Part shown: positions 14,685 to 21,774 of the stretch, piece by piece
How the letters are laid out: each line of letters begins with the position of its first letter
Numbering within the stretch: position 1 is the stretch's first letter
Origin: DATMXT01 sp035560415
GTDB taxonomy: Bacteria; Bacillota; Clostridia; Oscillospirales; Feifaniaceae
Assembly (NCBI GenBank): GCA_035560415.1
Contig: DATMZG010000139.1
Span: 1-27,009, forward strand
Direction: 5' to 3'
Length of the DNA stretch: 27,009 nucleotides
Program-made: the position numbers and the translations under genes
The notes under the pieces: generated by a model
What the model was told of the DNA's origin: nothing
Databases searched by the model: none
Seen by the model: only the letters and a program-made list of their open reading frames with translations

Positions 14685-16001
14685 ATGTACGAGAAAATTC
14701 TGGCCGCCGTTGAGGCGAACAAGTCCCCCGTCCTCGAGACGGCCGACTTCCTCTGGAAGCACCCCGAGACCGGCTACCGCGAGTACGAGGGCAGCCGGTA
14801 TGTCGCAGACAGGCTGCGGGAACTGGGGCTCACGGTCAGGGAGTTTGACATTCCGGGCTGCGTCGCCGTCTACGACACCGGGCGGCCGGGGCCAAACATC
14901 TGCATCATGGGCGAGCTCGACTCCCTCATCGTCTTCGACCACCCCGACTGCAACGAGAAGGGCTATGTCCACGCCTGCGCCCACCACATGCAGCCGGCCG
15001 CCATGCTGGGGGCCGCCTACGGGCTGCTGAAGTCGGAGGTAAAAGACGAACTGTGCGGCAAGCTGACATTTGTGGCAGTACCCGCCGAGGAGTTCATAGA
15101 GCTCGCCTACCGGGAGGAGCTTCGCAAGGCCGGCAAAATCCGCTACTACGGCGGCAAGCCCGAGTTCATCGCGCGCGGCGTCTTCGACGGCGTCGACATC
15201 TCGCTCCTCTGCCACGGCGCCACCCGCAAGGAGGACGAGGACGTCTGGCTCTACAGCACCAGCAACGGCCTCATCGGCAAAATCATTCACTATACGGGCC
15301 TTGCCTGCCACGCGGCAAGCCCGCACAAGGGCGTCAACGCCCTCTATGCCGCGACGCAGGGACTTTCGGCTGTCAACGCCATCCGCGAGAAGTTCGAGGA
15401 GAAGGACCACATCCGGGTCCACCCCATCATGACCCGCGGGGGCGACGTCGTCAACGCCATTCCCGACCACGCCGAGCTCGAGACCTATGTGCGGGCCTCG
15501 AATGTCGAGGCCATGAAGGCGGCCGCCAAGGCCGTCGACCGCGCCTTTGTCGGCGGCGCCGTCTCCATGGGCTGCGAGTGCCGCATCTCCTCCAAGGCCG
15601 GCTACATGCCGACCATGGTCTCCAGGGAGCTCACCGAGCTGTGCCAGGAGGTCGTTCCGGCCGTCACCGGCAAAAAGACCAGCGTCTCCCCCCACGGCAA
15701 CGGCTCGACCGACATGGGCGACGTCTCAACCCTCATGCCGGCCATGCAGTTCAACGTCGGCGGCTCGGTCGGCGACTACCACGGCAAGTCCATCTGCATT
15801 CCGGAGGATTCCCGCGAGGCCATGTATTTAAACGGCGGTCGGGTCATGGCGGCGGTCGCCTTCGAGCTGCTGCGTGACGGCGGCAAAAAGGCAAAGGCGG
15901 TCACCTCTGCCTACAAGCCGGAGTTTGCCTCCCCCGCCGAGTACATGGCAATGGCCGACTCCTTTTACGCCGACAAAACGTACAAGATTGACATTGAATA
16001 A
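14685..16001 (+). CDS. M20-family (M20D-like) amidohydrolase, copy 2
   Basis: A tandem paralogue of the preceding gene: also 438 residues, colinear without gaps, about 83% identical by hand count (roughly 75 differences). It keeps the same metal-site pattern (HACAHHMQ, PAEE, LCHGAT, GDYHG). Changes are concentrated in the first 45 residues, at about 205-215 ('VWLYSTSNGLIG' against 'VWMCGTSNGMVG'), near 265-280 and in the last 70 residues. Those positions could tune substrate choice. The start ATG follows CAGGAGG, and the two genes share one transcript from 13278-13306. It ends at the bidirectional terminator 16012-16041. Its function is as uncertain as that of copy 1. Confidence 0.9.
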   Translation: MYEKILAAVEANKSPVLETADFLWKHPETGYREYEGSRYVADRLRELGLTVREFDIPGCVAVYDTGRPGPNICIMGELDSLIVFDHPDCNEKGYVHACAHHMQPAAMLGAAYGLLKSEVKDELCGKLTFVAVPAEEFIELAYREELRKAGKIRYYGGKPEFIARGVFDGVDISLLCHGATRKEDEDVWLYSTSNGLIGKIIHYTGLACHAASPHKGVNALYAATQGLSAVNAIREKFEEKDHIRVHPIMTRGGDVVNAIPDHAELETYVRASNVEAMKAAAKAVDRAFVGGAVSMGCECRISSKAGYMPTMVSRELTELCQEVVPAVTGKKTSVSPHGNGSTDMGDVSTLMPAMQFNVGGSVGDYHGKSICIPEDSREAMYLNGGRVMAAVAFELLRDGGKKAKAVTSAYKPEFASPAEYMAMADSFYADKTYKIDIE

Positions 16002-16011
16002 CTACCATGAT

Positions 16012-16041
16012 AAAAAAGGCGGCCCGCGGGCCGCCTTTTTT
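16012..16041. terminator. Perfect 30-base palindromic bidirectional terminator
   Basis: A6 and T6 flank a perfect GC-rich palindrome (GGCGGCCCG and its complement), so both strands present a stem followed by a T-run. It lies between the stop of M20 copy 2 and the stop of livF and serves both converging operons. Confidence 0.92.
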
Positions 16042-16060
16042 CATCCGTATGTCGTTTTCC

Positions 16061-16771
16061 TCACTGGCCGAGGTAGGCGCGGCGCACGTCCTCATTTTCG
16101 AGCAGTTCGTCGGCTTTGCCGGACAGCGCGATTTTTCCGGTCTCCAGCACATAGCCCCTGTCGGCGATGGAGAGCGCCATTTTTGCGTTTTGCTCAATGA
16201 GCAGCACCGTCACCCCCGACTCGTTGACCTCTCTGATGATGGAGAAAATCTCCTTGACCAGAATGGGCGAAAGTCCCATGCTGGGCTCGTCGAGCAGCAG
16301 GATGCGCGGACTGCTCATGAGGGCGCGGCCGATGGCCAGCATCTGCTGTTCGCCGCCCGACAGGGTACCGGCCAGCTGTCTCCTGCGCTCGCCAAGCCGC
16401 GGGAAGCGCTTGTAGACATTTTCGATGCTGCTCGAGATATTCTCCCTGTCGGCCCTCGTGTAGGCCCCCATTTCAAGGTTTTCCGCCACCGTCATGGCGG
16501 CGAAGACTCTGCGGCCCTCCGGCACATGGGCAAGGCCCATGCGCAGGATTTTATGCGGCTCCACCTTGGTCAGGTCGGTGTTCTCCAGCGTGATTTCGCC
16601 CGCCGCCCGCTTTTTCAGCCCGGATATGCTGTGTAAAATCGTCGTCTTCCCGGCGCCGTTTGCGCCGATGAGGGTCACAATTTCCCCCTTGTTGACTTCG
16701 AGGCTGACCCCTTTCACGGCGTGAATTGCGCCGTAGGAGACTTGCAGGTCACTGACTTTCAGCATGTTCAT
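16061..16771 (-). CDS. livF: Branched-chain amino-acid ABC transporter ATPase LivF
   Basis: One of the two cytoplasmic ATPases that drive the Liv/HAAT importer. The 236 residues show Walker A GANGAGKTT, Q-loop, ABC signature 'LSGGEQQMLAIGRAL', Walker B 'LLLDEPSMGLSP' and a switch His in 'LIEQN'-type context. 'HVPEGRRVFAAMTVAENLEMGAY' is the typical LivF segment. The ATG start lies 12 bases after the livG stop with a GGGGGAT ribosome binding site; a second ATG two codons later is possible. It is the last gene of the operon. Confidence 0.95.
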   Translation of the reverse strand: MNMLKVSDLQVSYGAIHAVKGVSLEVNKGEIVTLIGANGAGKTTILHSISGLKKRAAGEITLENTDLTKVEPHKILRMGLAHVPEGRRVFAAMTVAENLEMGAYTRADRENISSSIENVYKRFPRLGERRRQLAGTLSGGEQQMLAIGRALMSSPRILLLDEPSMGLSPILVKEIFSIIREVNESGVTVLLIEQNAKMALSIADRGYVLETGKIALSGKADELLENEDVRRAYLGQ

Positions 16772-16783
16772 CTTCTCATCCCC

Positions 16784-17542
16784 CTACTCGCCCAGATACG
16801 CGGCAATGACCTTGGGATTGCCGGCGATTTCGGCGGGCGTTCCGGTGGCGATGATCTTGCCGTAGTCAATGCACACGATGTGCTCGCAGATGCCCATGAC
16901 AAGGCTCATGTCGTGCTCAATGAGCAAAATCGCAATGGAAAAAGTCCTGCGAATTTGGGCGATGGTCTCCATGAGGGCCTGGGTCTCGGTCGGGTTCATG
17001 CCGGCCGCCGGCTCGTCCAAGAGCAGCATTTTGGGCTCAGTCGCAAGGGCTCTGGCAATTTCGAGCTTGCGCTGCTGTCCGTAGGGCAGGTTGCCGGCCG
17101 AGTGCTCGGCAAGGTGCTCCATTTTGAAAATTCGCAAGAGCTCTCTGGCCTTGTCATCGGCCTCTTTCTCCTCTCTCCAGTAGGAGGGGAGCCGCAGGAG
17201 GCCCGCCGCCACCGAATAGCGCATGTTCTGGCTCATGGCGATTTTGACGTTGTCCAAAACCGAGATGTCTTTGAAGAGCCGGATGTTCTGGAAAGTGCGG
17301 GCCACCCCCATGCGGGAAATCTGATAGGGCTTTTTGCCGACAATGCTCTCGCCGCACAGCTCAATGGAGCCGGCCGTCGGCCGGTAGACGCCGGTCAGCA
17401 TGTTGAAAACCGTCGTCTTTCCGGCGCCGTTGGGGCCGATGAGCCCGATGAGGCGCCCCTCGTCAATTGAAATTTCAAAGTTCTCCACGGCTTTTAGGCC
17501 GCCGAAGGCGATGGAGAGGTCTTTCACCGCAAGTACGCTCAC
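16784..17542 (-). CDS. livG: Branched-chain amino-acid ABC transporter ATPase LivG
   Basis: The second ATPase of the importer, 252 residues. Walker A GPNGAGKTT is followed by 'VFNMLTGVYRPTAGSI'. The signature is the LivG-type 'LPYGQQRKLEIARAL' instead of LSGGQ, and Walker B is 'LLLDEPAAGMNPTE'. 'GVARTFQNIRLFKDISVLDNV' is diagnostic for LivG. The start is GTG, overlapping the livM stop by 4 bases, with GGAGGTGG upstream. Confidence 0.95.
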   Translation of the reverse strand: MSVLAVKDLSIAFGGLKAVENFEISIDEGRLIGLIGPNGAGKTTVFNMLTGVYRPTAGSIELCGESIVGKKPYQISRMGVARTFQNIRLFKDISVLDNVKIAMSQNMRYSVAAGLLRLPSYWREEKEADDKARELLRIFKMEHLAEHSAGNLPYGQQRKLEIARALATEPKMLLLDEPAAGMNPTETQALMETIAQIRRTFSIAILLIEHDMSLVMGICEHIVCIDYGKIIATGTPAEIAGNPKVIAAYLGE

Positions 17543-18561
17543 GACGCCACCTCCTTATCGCCTTTATCGCCTTTGTTGCCCTTCTTTTTGACGCGGCCTC
17601 TTGCCGCGTCTATGAGGCGGGAGAGCTTAAACTCATGCCGGCCGAGAAGTCCACCGGGTTTGACAATCATCATGACGACGAGCAGCACCGAATAGACCAG
17701 CATGCGGTAATCGGAAAATCCGCGCAGCAGCTCCGGCAGCAGCGTCAGCACGACGGCGGCGGCGACCGAGCCCGTCACCGAGCCCATGCCACCCAGCACG
17801 ACAATGACGAGAATTTCAATGGAGCGGTTGAAGTTGAAGGTCGTGGCACCGAGTAACCCCGTGTAGTGGGCGAAAATGGCGCCCCCCAGCCCCGCCATGA
17901 AAGCCGACACGACAAAGGCCAGCGACTTGTAAAACGTGGTGTTGACGCCGGCCGCCTCGGCCGCCACCTCGTCCTCCCGAATGGACATGATGGCCCTGCC
18001 GTGGCGGCTGTGAATGAGGGCCGCGAGGCTCACGATGACCACCACCGTCGTCCAGTAGGCGACGGGCAGCGTCGAGATTTTCGGAATGCCGCGCAGTCCC
18101 CTGGGGCCGCCGGTGACCGCCATGGACTCGACGATGACGCGAATGATCTCGCCAAAGCCTAGGGTGATAATCGCGATATAGTCGCCGCGCAGCCGAAGGG
18201 CCGGCACGCCGATGAGAATTCCGCAGACGGCGGCCGCAAACCCGCCCGCCAGCATCGCAATGACGAGGGCGGCGAGCCGCGGCAGGGTCTCGGGCAGGAC
18301 GTTCTTGGTCATGAGGGCGGCCGTGTAGGCGCCCACCGACATAAAGCCGGCGTGCCCCAAGGTCAGCTGCCCCAAAAATCCGGTGACAAGGTTTAAGCTT
18401 ACGGCGAGAATGATGTTGATGAAGACAAGCATAAGTACGCCCTGCCAGTAGCGGGAGAAGAGTCCCGCCCCGAGGGCGTACGAAAGTCCGATGTAAATGA
18501 CAAGGGCCAAGAGCAGGTTAGAAAGCCATGCCGTGAGCTCTTTTCGCTTCAAATTGTCCAT
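17539..18561 (-). CDS. livM: Branched-chain amino-acid ABC transporter permease LivM
   Basis: An integral membrane permease subunit that pairs with LivH. The 340 residues have roughly nine to ten hydrophobic helices. The cytoplasmic coupling segment 'GFGEIIRVIVES' is followed by 'TGGPRGLRGIP', and 'LVTGFLGQLTLGHAGFMSVGAY' lies in the N-terminal half; both are typical of LivM. The C-terminal tail is highly charged (many Lys/Asp), extending a little beyond most homologues. The ATG is preceded by AGGGGGCGGG, 12 bases after the livH stop. Confidence 0.95.
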   Translation of the reverse strand: MDNLKRKELTAWLSNLLLALVIYIGLSYALGAGLFSRYWQGVLMLVFINIILAVSLNLVTGFLGQLTLGHAGFMSVGAYTAALMTKNVLPETLPRLAALVIAMLAGGFAAAVCGILIGVPALRLRGDYIAIITLGFGEIIRVIVESMAVTGGPRGLRGIPKISTLPVAYWTTVVVIVSLAALIHSRHGRAIMSIREDEVAAEAAGVNTTFYKSLAFVVSAFMAGLGGAIFAHYTGLLGATTFNFNRSIEILVIVVLGGMGSVTGSVAAAVVLTLLPELLRGFSDYRMLVYSVLLVVMMIVKPGGLLGRHEFKLSRLIDAARGRVKKKGNKGDKGDKEVAS

Positions 18562-18573
18562 ATGGCCCGCCCC

Positions 18574-19461
18574 CTAAACCTTTTCACTCGTCTTTTTGCC
18601 AAGCAGTCCGGTCGGTTTTACGAGGAGTACGACGATGAGCACGCCGTATACGACCGCCTCGGCAAGTTGGGTCGAGACATAGGCTTTGGTGAGGCTCTCA
18701 ATGACGCCCATGAGCAGTCCCCCGAGCATGGCGCCCGGCAGGATGCCGATTCCGCCGAAGACCGCCGCAATGAAGGCCCGAAGCCCCAGCGTAGAGCCCA
18801 TGAGCGGCTCGACCTGCTGGTAGGCCTGGCAGTAGAGCACGGCGGCGACGGCGGCAAGGGCCGTTCCAATGGCGAAAGTGACCGAAATGGTCCGATTGAC
18901 GCTGATGCCCATGAGCTGGGCCGCGCCCGAGTCCTCGCTGACCGCACGCATGGCCTTGCCCATTTTGGTCTTCTTAATAAACAGCGTAAGCCCCACCATC
19001 ATGACTACCGAGAGTGCGATGGTGAAGGCCGCGACAAAACTGATTTGGAAAGAGCCGATCGTGATGGGCTTTGTGGGCAGAAAACCCGGAAAGGGGCGGG
19101 GGTTTGGCGTGAAGAGCCGCATGGCGAGGTTCTCGAGGAACAGGCTGACGCCGATTGCCGTAATGAGCACCGAAATGCGCGGCGAGCCGCGCAGCGGCTT
19201 ATAGGCGATGCGCTCCGAGAGCACCCCGATTGTCATGGTGACGAGAATTGCCGGAAAGACGCAAAGCCAGACCGGAATGCCGTTTGCCGCCAAGAACGGG
19301 GCCGTGAGCAGCGCGACATAGGCCCCCACCATGATGAAGTCGCCGTGCGCAAAGTTGATGAGCTTGGCAATGCCGTACACCATGGTGTACCCCAGCGCGA
19401 CCAGCGCATAAATGCTGCCGACCTGAACGCCGTTGACGAGCTGTTTCAGAAATAAGAGCAT
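18574..19461 (-). CDS. livH: Branched-chain amino-acid ABC transporter permease LivH
   Basis: The first permease subunit of the importer, 295 residues, with about eight membrane helices. 'NGVQVGSIYALVALGYTMVY' followed by 'INFAHGDFIMVGAY' is the standard LivH N-terminus. 'MRAVSEDSGAAQLMGI' is the cytoplasmic coupling loop that contacts the ATPases. The ATG start has AAGGA about nine bases upstream. The 103-base gap to livJ contains a hairpin and two tandem 14-base repeats. These may let the binding-protein gene be expressed above the membrane genes, as is usual for such importers. Confidence 0.95.
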   Translation of the reverse strand: MLLFLKQLVNGVQVGSIYALVALGYTMVYGIAKLINFAHGDFIMVGAYVALLTAPFLAANGIPVWLCVFPAILVTMTIGVLSERIAYKPLRGSPRISVLITAIGVSLFLENLAMRLFTPNPRPFPGFLPTKPITIGSFQISFVAAFTIALSVVMMVGLTLFIKKTKMGKAMRAVSEDSGAAQLMGISVNRTISVTFAIGTALAAVAAVLYCQAYQQVEPLMGSTLGLRAFIAAVFGGIGILPGAMLGGLLMGVIESLTKAYVSTQLAEAVVYGVLIVVLLVKPTGLLGKKTSEKV

Positions 19462-19477
19462 GCAAAACAGTCCTTAT

Positions 19478-19505
19478 GTTAGTATAGGCAAGTTAGTATA
19501 GACAA
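19478..19505. repeat. Two tandem 14-base repeats upstream of livH
   Basis: GTTAGTATAGGCAA (19478-19491) and GTTAGTATAGACAA (19492-19505) differ at one position, and a partial third unit (GTGTATA) follows. On the minus strand each contains TATACT, which resembles a -10 box, but no good -35 is correctly placed. Confidence 0.7.
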
Positions 19506-19511
19506 GTGTAT

Positions 19512-19544
19512 AAGCGGGCCGCTGCGAGATGCAGCAGCCCGCTT
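19512..19544. terminator. Intercistronic hairpin between livJ and livH
   Basis: Arms 19512-19525 and 19531-19544 pair over 14 bp with one wobble around a 5-base loop. On the plus strand a TTT run follows. On the minus strand, the direction of the liv genes, the stem is followed by ATACACTTG and lacks a T-run. It therefore probably acts as a partial terminator or as an mRNA-stabilising end for livJ rather than as a full stop. Confidence 0.6.
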
Positions 19545-19564
19545 TTTACACATTCGGTTAGGAT

Positions 19565-20728
19565 TTAGCCTTCAACCTTGGTGTTCAGGGTGTTTGCGCC
19601 GTCCTTGATTTCGACAATCGCAATCGTTTTGATGGGGTCGCCGTTCTCGTCAAAGGAGATGGTTCCGGTGACGCACTCGACCGAGATTTCATTGAGCGCG
19701 GCCACGATGGCGTCGGAATCGGTTGAGCCGGCCTTCTCAATGGCGGCCTTGAGGATGTACATGGTGTCATAGCCCAGCGCCGCGAAGGAGTTGGCGTCCT
19801 CGCTGTACTCGGTCTTATAGGCCGCAAGGAAGTTGACGACGACGGGGTTGGTATCCTCCGTGGAGTAGTGGTTGGCAAAGAAGCAGTTGTTCAGCGCCGC
19901 AACTTTGTCCTCGGGGGTGGCGCCGATGACGCCGTCCCAGCCGTCCGCGCCGAGCAGGGCGCCGGTGTAGCCGATCTCACGCGCCTGAACGGCGATGAGG
20001 GCGTCGGTGTTGTAGTAGTCGGGGCAGAAGATGGCATCGACCTGCGCCTCCATGAGGGTGGTCAGCTGGGTGCGGAAGTCCTGGTCGTCGGCGCCGTAGC
20101 CGAGATAGTCCACGACTTCGAGGCCGAGCTCTTCGGCCTTGGCCTTGAAAGCGGCGGCGCAGCCGGAGGAGTAGTCGTCGGAGGTGTTATACATGACGGC
20201 GACCTTGGTGGCGGCGAGGTTCTCGGCCGCAAAGGTGGCCATGACTTTGCCCTGTGTGGGGTCAATGAAGCAGGTGCGGAAAATGTTGGGTCCGACCAGC
20301 GTGATGTCGGCGCCGGTGCCGGTGGGGGTGATCATCGGAATGCCGTCCTCAAGCGCCAGGTCGGCGACCGCGAGGCAGGGCTTGGTGGTGACGTCGCCGA
20401 TGAGGGCCATAATGCCCTTCTCCATGAGCAGGTTATAGGCGTTCATGGCTTCGGTCACGTCGCCCTTTTCGTCCATGACTTCAAGCTCGATCTGCATGCC
20501 GTTAATACCGCCGGCCGCGTTGATCTCCTTGGCGGCGAGCTTGGTGCCGTTGGCAGAAGCGGTGCCGTATACGGCCACGCCGCCGGTCAGAGGCGCCAGA
20601 ACACCGACTTTAAGGGTGGTAGGGGTCTCGGGCTCCGGCTCTTCGGCGGGCTCTTCTTTTGGTGCACAGCCGCCAAGCATGGCCAGAACCATGATGGCCG
20701 CGAGCAACAGGGCAAGATACTTTTTCAT
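19565..20728 (-). CDS. livJ: Branched-chain amino-acid binding lipoprotein LivJ/LivK
   Basis: The extracellular solute-binding lipoprotein of the importer, 387 residues. The chosen ATG (20728) follows GGAGG and gives a lipoprotein signal peptide: Lys2-Lys3, a hydrophobic stretch and lipobox LGGC with Cys21. The frame is open 13 codons further, but that extension is hydrophilic and precedes the ribosome binding site. An acidic linker (EEPAEEPEPETP) leads to a type 1 periplasmic-binding fold (about 37-385), with 'KVGVLAPLTGGVAVYG', 'AAGGINGMQIELEVMDEKGD' and 'ITPTGTGADITLVGPNIFRT' marking a Peripla_BP_6 protein. Leu/Ile/Val is the usual ligand, but the ligand is not proven. It is first in the operon. 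Confidence 0.94.
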   Translation of the reverse strand: MKKYLALLLAAIMVLAMLGGCAPKEEPAEEPEPETPTTLKVGVLAPLTGGVAVYGTASANGTKLAAKEINAAGGINGMQIELEVMDEKGDVTEAMNAYNLLMEKGIMALIGDVTTKPCLAVADLALEDGIPMITPTGTGADITLVGPNIFRTCFIDPTQGKVMATFAAENLAATKVAVMYNTSDDYSSGCAAAFKAKAEELGLEVVDYLGYGADDQDFRTQLTTLMEAQVDAIFCPDYYNTDALIAVQAREIGYTGALLGADGWDGVIGATPEDKVAALNNCFFANHYSTEDTNPVVVNFLAAYKTEYSEDANSFAALGYDTMYILKAAIEKAGSTDSDAIVAALNEISVECVTGTISFDENGDPIKTIAIVEIKDGANTLNTKVEG

Positions 20729-20830
20729 GTTTCTTTTTGCCTCCGTTTTGTCATTTTTCCGGCGCAATGTCGTTTTCCGAGGCGGAGCGTTTCTATCCGT
20801 TCGCGGCGCATATACGCGGGATTGACGTAT

Positions 20831-20860
20831 ATTATATCCTGCTCACCCTGCCCTGTTCAA
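20831..20860 (-). promoter_or_regulatory. Candidate sigma-A promoter of the liv operon
   Basis: Minus-strand TTGAAC (20855-20860) and a perfect TATAAT (20831-20836) are 18 bases apart. The predicted start near 20824 gives a leader of about 95 bases before livJ, containing a short GC-rich stem but no riboswitch I recognise. Confidence 0.65.
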
Positions 20861-20952
20861 TGGCTTTTTTCAACATCTTGTCACGGATTTTGACACGCGG
20901 CATTGGTCATTTTGAATGAAAATTCGCTTTTTACCTTAAATATCGAATATAT

Positions 20953-20972
20953 ATAGCTTGTATACAAGCTAT
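20953..20972. promoter_or_regulatory. Perfect 20-base palindrome, possible operator
   Basis: ATAGCTTGTATACAAGCTAT is an exact palindrome centred on GTATAC, one base beyond the tepA stop codon and about 100 bases upstream of the liv promoter. The TTGTATACAA core resembles operators of GntR/FadR-type repressors. It could instead be a small terminator-like stem for tepA, although no T-run follows. The symmetry is seen; the function is inference. Confidence 0.5.
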
Positions 20973-20973
20973 T

Positions 20974-21669
20974 TTACCTGTCGATTTGCTCATACAGCGC
21001 GTCGAGCGCGTCGGAAACTCCGCCCAAGCTGTCGACAATCCCCTCCCGCACCGCATTTTCTCCGTCGAGCACGCTGCCGATGTCGGTCACAAGCTCGCCC
21101 ACATTTTTCATGAGCTCGGTATACCGCCGCTCGGAGATTCTTGAGTTGCGCACGACGAAGGAGACGATGCGCTCCTCGATTTTGTCGAGGTAGTGATAGG
21201 TCTGCGGGGCGCTGACGATGAGCCCGTTGTACCGCACCGGGTGAATGGTCATGGTGGCCGACGGCACGATGAAAGAGCGCTTGGCCGACACCGTGAGCGG
21301 CACCCCGATGGAGTGTCCCCCGCCCAGCACCAGCGACACCGTCGGCTTGCGCATGGAGGCGATGACCTCGGCGATGGCCAGCCCCGCCTCGACGTCGCCG
21401 CCCACCGTGTTGAGCAAAATGAGCAGCCCCTCCACCCGCTGCGACTCCTCAATGGCCACGAGCTGCGGCAGAATGTGCTCATATTTGGTCGATTTTGTCG
21501 AGCCGCCAAGCTCCGTGTGCCCCTCCACCTGCCCGATGATCGACATAATCTGGATGACTCCCCTGCCGCCGTGGCTGGTGATGGAGCCGTAGTCCCGCAT
21601 GTCGCCGAGCCCTTTTTCCTTCTCCTTCTCGGCGCTCTTGTCGTCCCGTCCTGCGTTATCCATGTTCAT
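20974..21669 (-). CDS. tepA: ClpP-like serine protease TepA
   Basis: A 231-residue member of the ClpP/crotonase fold close to Bacillus TepA (YmfB), a protease linked to protein export and to processing of small spore proteins. A charged, Lys/Glu-rich N-terminus (1-25) precedes the domain. 'LLNTVGGDVEAGLAIAEVI' (85-103) forms the oxyanion loop region. The probable nucleophile is Ser120 in GGGHSIGVP and the probable base is His143 in 'MTIHPVR'. The ATG follows AGGAGGT. It probably starts its own transcript after the terminator at 21727-21754. The promoter is not clear: TAATAC and TATGAT candidates lack strong -35 boxes. Confidence 0.9.
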   Translation of the reverse strand: MNMDNAGRDDKSAEKEKEKGLGDMRDYGSITSHGGRGVIQIMSIIGQVEGHTELGGSTKSTKYEHILPQLVAIEESQRVEGLLILLNTVGGDVEAGLAIAEVIASMRKPTVSLVLGGGHSIGVPLTVSAKRSFIVPSATMTIHPVRYNGLIVSAPQTYHYLDKIEERIVSFVVRNSRISERRYTELMKNVGELVTDIGSVLDGENAVREGIVDSLGGVSDALDALYEQIDR

Positions 21670-21726
21670 TTTTTACCTCCTAAAAAATCATACCCTCGTA
21701 TTATGCACAGATAACTTGAAAAAAAG

Positions 21727-21754
21727 CGCGGCAGGGGACACTTCCCCTGCCGCG
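21727..21754. terminator. Bidirectional terminator after the DUF3810-like gene
   Basis: Arms 21727-21738 and 21743-21754 are perfect 12-bp complements around a 4-base loop. T6 follows on the plus strand and CTTTTTTT on the minus strand. It ends the minus-strand gene at 21775-22872. Confidence 0.9.
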
Positions 21755-21774
21755 GTTTTTTATATCATTGAAGA

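Noticed and set aside
14490..15695. Long opposite-strand frame across the M20 pair, similar to one at 13863-14444
   Set aside because: The resemblance between the two antisense frames only mirrors the duplication of the M20 genes on the plus strand.
20909..20924. CodY-like box upstream of livJ
   Set aside because: The best alignment to AATTTTCWGAAAATT has five mismatches, too weak to call, although CodY control of a Liv importer would make biological sense.
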